A stretch of DNA of 27,542 nt, taken from Rikenellaceae bacterium. Its GTDB lineage: Bacteria > Bacteroidota > Bacteroidia > Bacteroidales > UBA932. The stretch is from NCBI GenBank assembly GCA_900771335.1, contig CAAGNP010000004.1, positions 1 through 27,542 of the forward strand, given 5' to 3'. The translations under genes were made by a program, and so were the position numbers. Below, piece by piece: positions 24,188 to 27,542 of this stretch (the stretch's first letter is position 1; every line of letters begins with the position of its first letter). The notes under the pieces were generated by a model, which was given only the letters and a program-made list of their open reading frames with translations, was not told the origin of the DNA and did not search any database.

Positions 24188-24667
24188 CTATTTTTTCAAA
24201 CATAAAATCAAACTGAGCTCGGGAATATGGAGATATGAATACCTCTCATCCACCATCATCACCCTCCTATCCTTTTTTGTCCACCCCTGCCCCATAATCT
24301 CATCCAGCACTGATCCGTCCACAAGGAAATTGCCCTTGGCCTGAACCTCAAAATCCCTCAGCGCCTCTATACTTTCTGGGAGGACCTCCACCGGCACCCC
24401 ATCTCTTCTGACCACCTCTACCACACCTTTGGCGGACTCGGCGACCCTAAGCTTCAATTCCGGGCACCTCACCAGAACCATAGAGGGGAGCAATGGAAAC
24501 TCCAGACGCTTTATTCTATCAGACCACACCCTCCTGACCTCTGCCCTGGGGAGATAGCAGGTTATACCCTCCATCTCGAGCAACTTTACCACTATATTTT
24601 CCCTCTTGGAACAAGTGCGCAACGCATACCATTTGGGAACCTGCAAAGTTAATCCTTTTTTATCCAT
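24188..24667 (-). CDS. NusG-like (UpxY-type) transcription antitermination factor, orphan
   Basis: 159 residues. Residues about 12-110 match the NusG N-terminal domain: PKWYALRTCSKRENIVVKLL, EGITCYLPRAEVRRVWSDR, then EFPLLPSMVLVRC. This is the pattern of UpxY/RfaH-type paralogues, which bind RNA polymerase and let it read through terminators in specific operons. The C-terminal 50 residues show no clear KOW motif (no GPFKGxxG), so that domain is missing or very diverged. UpxY proteins usually head capsule or polysaccharide operons; none is next to this gene, where it is instead last in an operon. It overlaps the sirtuin gene by 19 bp. Its target is unknown. Confidence 0.75.
   Translation of the reverse strand: MDKKGLTLQVPKWYALRTCSKRENIVVKLLEMEGITCYLPRAEVRRVWSDRIKRLEFPLLPSMVLVRCPELKLRVAESAKGVVEVVRRDGVPVEVLPESIEALRDFEVQAKGNFLVDGSVLDEIMGQGWTKKDRRVMMVDERYSYLHIPELSLILCLKK
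24197..24204 (-). promoter_or_regulatory. -7 box of the phosphoesterase-propeller gene
   Basis: Minus-strand TATGTTTG fits TAnnTTTG and ends 22 bp before the ATG at 24174. It lies within the last codons of the NusG-like gene. No -33 TTTG was seen at the usual distance. Confidence 0.5.
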
Positions 24668-25335
24668 TCACGAAATTTTTCCATCCCTCTGGAAGCAACA
24701 TCTTCTATCTGGACATATTTTGAATAATTGATCTTAATAGGCTTAGGATCAATCAAGTATATAGGCTTTCCATAAGTAATGTAATTTACAAGGCCTGCTG
24801 CAGGATAGACCGCAAGAGATGTACCCACCACCAGAAGCACATCGCACTCACTTACAGCCTTTGCCCCCTCCTCCAGTTTGGGGACCGCCTCACCGAACCA
24901 CACGATATGTGGTCTCAGCTGGGCACCGCTCGGACTCTTGTCACCCAAGTGGATAGGCTCATACCCTATATCGTATGTGGTAAAATCGTCATCCACACCC
25001 CTCACTTTGGTCAACTCTCCGTGAAGGTGAATAACCTTGGTCGACCCAGCCCTCTCGTGGAGATTGTCCACATTCTGGGTCACCACTGTCACATCGAAAT
25101 CGTCCTCAAGCTCCGCAATGATTTTGTGAGCCTTGTTGGGCTCCACTGTGGCGAGCTGGGCACGACGTTCGTTATAGAAACGGAGCATCAGCTCCTTATT
25201 TTTATACCACCCATCTATCGAGGCTACCTCCTCCACAGGATAGTTTTCCCACAACCCGTCGCTATCCCTGAAGGTCTTTATACCGCTCTCCTGACTGACC
25301 CCTGCACCTGTCAGAACTACCAATTTTTTTCTCAT
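24649..25335 (-). CDS. SIR2-family NAD+-dependent protein deacylase (CobB-like)
   Basis: 228 residues, a typical small bacterial sirtuin. NAD-binding GAGVSQESGIKTFRD (10-24), TQNVDNLHERAG (86-97), catalytic His105 in HLHGEL, and RPHIVWFGEAVP (141-152), then LVVGTSLAVYPAA. Tyr54 and Arg57 in FYNERR match the Tyr/Arg pair of SIRT5/CobB enzymes, which supports removal of succinyl or malonyl groups besides acetyl. No cysteine lies between 106 and 145, so the usual four-Cys zinc site is absent. It overlaps the ATPase gene by 4 bp (ATGA-type) and the NusG-like gene by 19 bp. Cytoplasmic. Confidence 0.92.
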   Translation of the reverse strand: MRKKLVVLTGAGVSQESGIKTFRDSDGLWENYPVEEVASIDGWYKNKELMLRFYNERRAQLATVEPNKAHKIIAELEDDFDVTVVTQNVDNLHERAGSTKVIHLHGELTKVRGVDDDFTTYDIGYEPIHLGDKSPSGAQLRPHIVWFGEAVPKLEEGAKAVSECDVLLVVGTSLAVYPAAGLVNYITYGKPIYLIDPKPIKINYSKYVQIEDVASRGMEKFREWIKKD

Positions 25336-26387
25336 ACGAAATACACTTTAGACAACCAGTACTTGAAAATAGGATCTATAAAAGATGGCTCGTCCCTGTC
25401 ATCGAAGCAGATAATCTCCTTCTTCTTCAGAGCCTCTTTGAGTCTGAACACATTGGCTGACGAATTGAGGCCATATCTCTCGATCACCTCTTTATTGGTA
25501 AACCTGGTCACACCATCGTATATTGCCCTGAGCAAACTCAACTGAAAATTCGAGAGAGAATCGACCAGACCCTTAAAGTGGGCCTCCCTTAATGAAAGGA
25601 CAGATGCTATCGCATCATCCCTGATATCGGGGGTCACATAACCCTTGGTCATGTTGAAACTCAAAGAGCATAAGAGCCACAAATAGTAGGGATAACCTCC
25701 CGAAATGTCGTAAAACATCTTCACATGCTCCTTGTCTATTACCCTGCCAACCCTTAAAAATGTACGCACGATATAATCTGAAGCTGCTTTTTCATTCAAA
25801 GGGAGAAGTGGGAGATTCTCTATCTGACCATAAAAATATTTCTTCTCCTCAAATATATACTTCATGGCATTAGTCTTGGAGCCGGTCACAAGATAAGTGA
25901 CATTCTTTTTATCACCCCACACCTTCTCCAGCCTCTTCAGGAATGAATCGGGATCGTCAAAATGGAGAACATTATTGAACTCCTCCAGATAAACGATCAC
26001 TTTGGCATCGTTCATCTCCGCCAGTGACTCCGGCATAGAGAGGACATGTTCGGCAGAATTGTCCTCCATATCGCCATTTGAGATTCGGTACAGATCCTGA
26101 AAAGAGCTCAGACCGCTCAGCTTCACCTGCTCGGAATACACCCTATAAAAATCCTCCTCACATCTGACATTATGGAGGTTTACGTTGCACACAATAATGC
26201 CCAACGAACTCTTTTGAAAATCTATAAGTATCTTGTTTATCAATGACTGCTTACCCACTCCGTCCGGACCATAAATCAACACATTCTGCATCTGTCTCAA
26301 GAGATTTGAGAGGGTGTTGCACTCTATCTCCCTACCTATGAAATCTATCCCTATCGCCGTATGTTTAAAATTAAATGGAACTTCCAT
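25332..26387 (-). CDS. P-loop ATPase with C-terminal winged-helix-like region (351 aa)
   Basis: An AAA/STAND-type ATPase. The Walker A motif is YGPDGVGKQS (39-48), Walker B is IVYLEEF (131-137), and LVTGS (166-170) is the likely sensor-1 stretch. GREIECNTLSNLLRQ (18-32) is the helix typical of archaeal-type ATPases (PF01637-like) and ORC/Cdc6-like proteins. Residues about 270-350 have the charged helix pattern of a winged helix (NFQLSLLRAIYDGVTRFTNK, GLNSSANVFRLKEALKKKEI), suggesting DNA or protein binding. No signal peptide. It heads an operon with a sirtuin and NusG-like gene, with its own -7 box, and diverges from rplU. The biological role is unknown. Confidence 0.8.
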   Translation of the reverse strand: MEVPFNFKHTAIGIDFIGREIECNTLSNLLRQMQNVLIYGPDGVGKQSLINKILIDFQKSSLGIIVCNVNLHNVRCEEDFYRVYSEQVKLSGLSSFQDLYRISNGDMEDNSAEHVLSMPESLAEMNDAKVIVYLEEFNNVLHFDDPDSFLKRLEKVWGDKKNVTYLVTGSKTNAMKYIFEEKKYFYGQIENLPLLPLNEKAASDYIVRTFLRVGRVIDKEHVKMFYDISGGYPYYLWLLCSLSFNMTKGYVTPDIRDDAIASVLSLREAHFKGLVDSLSNFQLSLLRAIYDGVTRFTNKEVIERYGLNSSANVFRLKEALKKKEIICFDDRDEPSFIDPIFKYWLSKVYFV

Positions 26388-26408
26388 AACATTTTTGTTT
26401 TAGAAGTA

Positions 26409-26416
26409 CAAAAGTA
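26409..26416 (-). promoter_or_regulatory. -7 box of the ATPase-sirtuin-NusG operon
   Basis: Minus-strand TACTTTTG fits TAnnTTTG and ends 21 bp before the ATPase ATG at 26387. It is back-to-back with the rplU promoter. No clear -33 TTTG on this strand. Confidence 0.55.
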
Positions 26417-26432
26417 ATATTTTTCCACAAAA

Positions 26433-26464
26433 TTTGGTTAAGAAAATACAAAGTATTACATTTG
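26433..26464 (+). promoter_or_regulatory. Promoter of rplU-rpmA
   Basis: TTTG (26433-26436) and TACATTTG (26457-26464) are separated by 20 bp, a good Bacteroidota -33/-7 pair. The leader to the rplU ATG at 26563 is about 90 bases, long for this window, and could hold ribosomal-protein autoregulation, though I see no strong fold. Confidence 0.8.
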
Positions 26465-26562
26465 CAGTCCAAAAAATTGAATAGAAGGCTGTTAAGCTAT
26501 TGAATAAGAGTTATTTAACCATAATAACCGCTTGCAGTCAGTAACTTTAAAACTTAAAATAA

Positions 26563-26871
26563 ATGTACGCAATTGTAGACATTGCAGGACAGCAATTTAA
26601 AGTGGAAAAAGGGAAGAAAATCTTCGTTAACCGCTTGGGTGCAGAACCTGGTACATCCCTTGATTTCACCACTGTACTTCTTCTTGATCAAGATGGTGCA
26701 GTAAAAGTAGGTTCACCTTATGTTGACGGAGCCGTTGTTAAAGCTTCCGTTGTAGACCACCTCAAAGGTAAAAAGGTAATCGTTTTCAAAAAGAAACGTC
26801 GTAAAGGCTATCAGAAGAAAAATGGTCACCGTCAGTATTTGACTGAAATTCTAATTGATGAAATTGCTTAA
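26563..26871 (+). CDS. rplU: Ribosomal protein L21
   Basis: 102 residues, opening MYAIVDIAGQQFKVEKGKK, with the family signature region VVFKKKRRKGYQKKNGHRQ-like IVFKKKRRKGYQKKNGHRQY near 78-97. A 50S subunit protein binding 23S rRNA. It is the first gene of the usual rplU-rpmA pair. Confidence 0.98.
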   Translation: MYAIVDIAGQQFKVEKGKKIFVNRLGAEPGTSLDFTTVLLLDQDGAVKVGSPYVDGAVVKASVVDHLKGKKVIVFKKKRRKGYQKKNGHRQYLTEILIDEIA

Positions 26872-26880
26872 TTAAAAGAA

Positions 26881-26886
26881 AAGGAG
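26881..26886 (+). promoter_or_regulatory. Shine-Dalgarno-like site before rpmA
   Basis: AAGGAG lies 9 bp before the rpmA ATG at 26896. Strong Shine-Dalgarno sequences are uncommon in Bacteroidota and in this window, so this one stands out. Confidence 0.6.
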
Positions 26887-26895
26887 ATTTAGATT

Positions 26896-27156
26896 ATGGC
26901 TCACAAAAAAGGTGTCGGTAGTTCTAAGAACGGTCGTGAATCACACAGCAAACGTTTAGGTCTTAAACTTTTCGGCGGTCAAACTGCTAAAGCAGGTAAT
27001 ATCATCGTTCGCCAAAGAGGTACAGTTCATAACCCTGGTCAAAACGTAGGTATGGGCAAAGACCACACTCTTTATGCTCTAATTGACGGTACTGTAAAAT
27101 TCCAAAAGAAAGCAAACAACAAATCATTTGTGTCTGTACTTCCTTTTGCTGAATAA
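26896..27156 (+). CDS. rpmA: Ribosomal protein L27
   Basis: 86 residues with the L27 signature MAHKKGVGSSKNGRESHSKR and GNIIVRQRGTVHNPGQNVG. Its N-terminal tail reaches the peptidyl-transferase centre of the 50S subunit. No N-terminal cleavage extension of the Firmicutes kind is present: the protein starts directly with MAHKKG. It lies 24 bp after rplU and is followed by a terminator. Confidence 0.98.
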   Translation: MAHKKGVGSSKNGRESHSKRLGLKLFGGQTAKAGNIIVRQRGTVHNPGQNVGMGKDHTLYALIDGTVKFQKKANNKSFVSVLPFAE

Positions 27157-27175
27157 TCATACAGTGAAACACACA

Positions 27176-27207
27176 AAAACCGGTCCCATCACGAGGCCGG
27201 TTTTTTT
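27176..27207 (+). terminator. Rho-independent terminator after rpmA
   Basis: AAAACCGG (27176-27183) pairs with CCGGTTTT (27197-27204) around a 13-base loop, followed by T residues to 27207. It lies 20 bp after the rpmA stop. Confidence 0.85.
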
Positions 27208-27421
27208 ATGTCCTGTCAGGTCCTTTTTGTATGTCCTGCAATTCGGTGGCCACATCCCCCCCTTCCGAGATATTGTATACGCTACTTAGCGTGGCTTCTG
27301 CAGGCAAACAGTGGGCATCTGAACGGCATAGATGTGGCTTCTGAATATTACTTCTGAGCCAGCGGGTCCGGTGTAAGCCGGCGGCTCTAATGGAATACCG
27401 ACACAAAAAAAGCGACCCTGA
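27208..27421 (+). other. Gene-free stretch between the rpmA terminator and the IS element
   Basis: No gene is supported here. Visible structure: TATGTCCTG occurs twice (27207-27215, 27230-27238), GTGGCTTCTG occurs twice (27291-27300, 27334-27343), and GAGCC (27356-27360) pairs with GGCTC (27383-27387) around CCGG-rich sequence. It looks more GC-rich and unlike the neighbouring intergenic DNA, so it may be repeated or of mobile origin, but this is not shown by the sequence alone. A short minus-strand frame crosses it (27206-27406) without any recognisable domain. Confidence 0.5.
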
Positions 27422-27542
27422 TGTGATCTGACCCCAAGAAGTTGGACGGATTAATAATAGTTTTATTGGTAAAGAGTTCGGTATTGCACCGGACTCTTTC
27501 CTTTTAATCTCAGTTTTATTCTGTCATTGTTGTAGTAGTGGA
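27422..27542 (-). mobile_element. End of an IS3-family insertion sequence (rest beyond the window)
   Basis: The sequence TGTGATCTGACCCCAAGAAG followed by TTGGACGG resembles the terminal inverted repeat of Bacteroidota IS3-family (IS150-group-like) elements, which begin TG and carry GACCCCAAAAAGTTGGAC-like ends. Just inside it lies the 3' end of an orfB transposase gene on the minus strand. The exact outer boundary could be off by a couple of bases (27422 or 27424). The other end and any target-site duplication are outside the window. Confidence 0.8.
27463..27542 (-). CDS. IS3-family transposase OrfB, C-terminal end (partial)
   Basis: The last 26 codons are visible, reading HYYNNDRIKLRLKGKSPVQY then RTLYQ and TAA at 27463-27465. 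The YYNNxRIKLxLKGxSPVQYR pattern is the conserved C-terminus of IS3-family OrfB integrase-type (DDE) transposases. The catalytic DDE domain lies outside the window. The stop is about 16 bp inside the terminal repeat, as is usual for these elements. Confidence 0.88.
   Translation of the reverse strand, partial: HYYNNDRIKLRLKGKSPVQYRTLYQ

Noticed and set aside
24188..24667. UpxY-like gene as the head of a capsule locus
   Set aside because: No glycosyltransferase, Wzx/Wzy or sugar-nucleotide gene is anywhere in the window, and the gene is last in its operon.
24188..25335. Reading the sirtuin/ATPase genes as a SIR2-type antiphage defence system
   Set aside because: The sirtuin is a stand-alone CobB-like deacylase with normal catalytic motifs, not the SIR2 domain of known defence proteins, and no effector or other defence gene is next to it.
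26465..26562. rplU leader as a riboswitch or defined autoregulatory RNA
   Set aside because: The leader is AT-rich with only weak hairpins; I could not identify a conserved fold.
27206..27406. 66-aa minus-strand open frame next to the IS element
   Set aside because: No recognisable domain, no promoter or start context, and it runs through the short repeats and the edge of the rpmA terminator. Kept only as an unassigned stretch.

Overview
The window reads as chromosomal DNA of a Bacteroidota member, most likely order Bacteroidales. Most genes are preceded by TAnnTTTG, the Bacteroidota -7 box, and Shine-Dalgarno sequences are mostly absent. Exported proteins tend to have signal peptides ending in GQ or AQ. 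The gene content also fits: a large outer-membrane beta-barrel protein with a carboxypeptidase-regulatory-like domain, an UpxY/NusG-like protein, a PASTA protein and DUF6175. I cannot name a genus with confidence.

Layout. (1) 1-339: 3' end of an Rpn-type (PD-(D/E)XK) nuclease/transposase-like gene, followed by a terminator. (2) 497-4939, minus: a compact five-gene block of exported proteins of unknown function (FlgT-C-like plus barrel-like end, two LPP20-like proteins, DUF6175, one small protein). Its likely promoter lies in the end of gntP. (3) 4954-7306: a GntP permease and an M28 metallopeptidase, diverging from a palindromic promoter. (4) 7342-10202: nagA, a second nagA-like gene that has lost its active-site residues, and a LOG-family gene with a terminator-like hairpin in its first codons. 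(5) 10204-11400, minus: a fold-type I aminotransferase. (6) 11541-15280: queD-like, polA and rsmG, tightly packed. (7) 15344-17495: rpmH, a PASTA protein and an RluD-type pseudouridine synthase. (8) 17524-24174, minus: the barrel protein, ruvC, serS and a phosphoesterase/PQQ-propeller fusion. (9) 24188-26387, minus: an overlapping ATPase, sirtuin and NusG-like operon. (10) 26563-27156: rplU-rpmA with promoter and terminator. (11) 27422-27542: the end of an IS3-family element running out of the window.

Most of the window is core housekeeping: translation (serS, rpmH, rplU, rpmA, rsmG, RluD type), DNA replication and repair (polA, ruvC), and amino-sugar catabolism (nagA). The less ordinary parts are the five-gene envelope block, the apparently dead NagA paralogue with its conserved tandem position, the hairpin inside the LOG gene, and the ATPase-sirtuin-NusG operon. 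Mobile DNA appears only at the two edges. I saw no tRNA, rRNA or CRISPR array.
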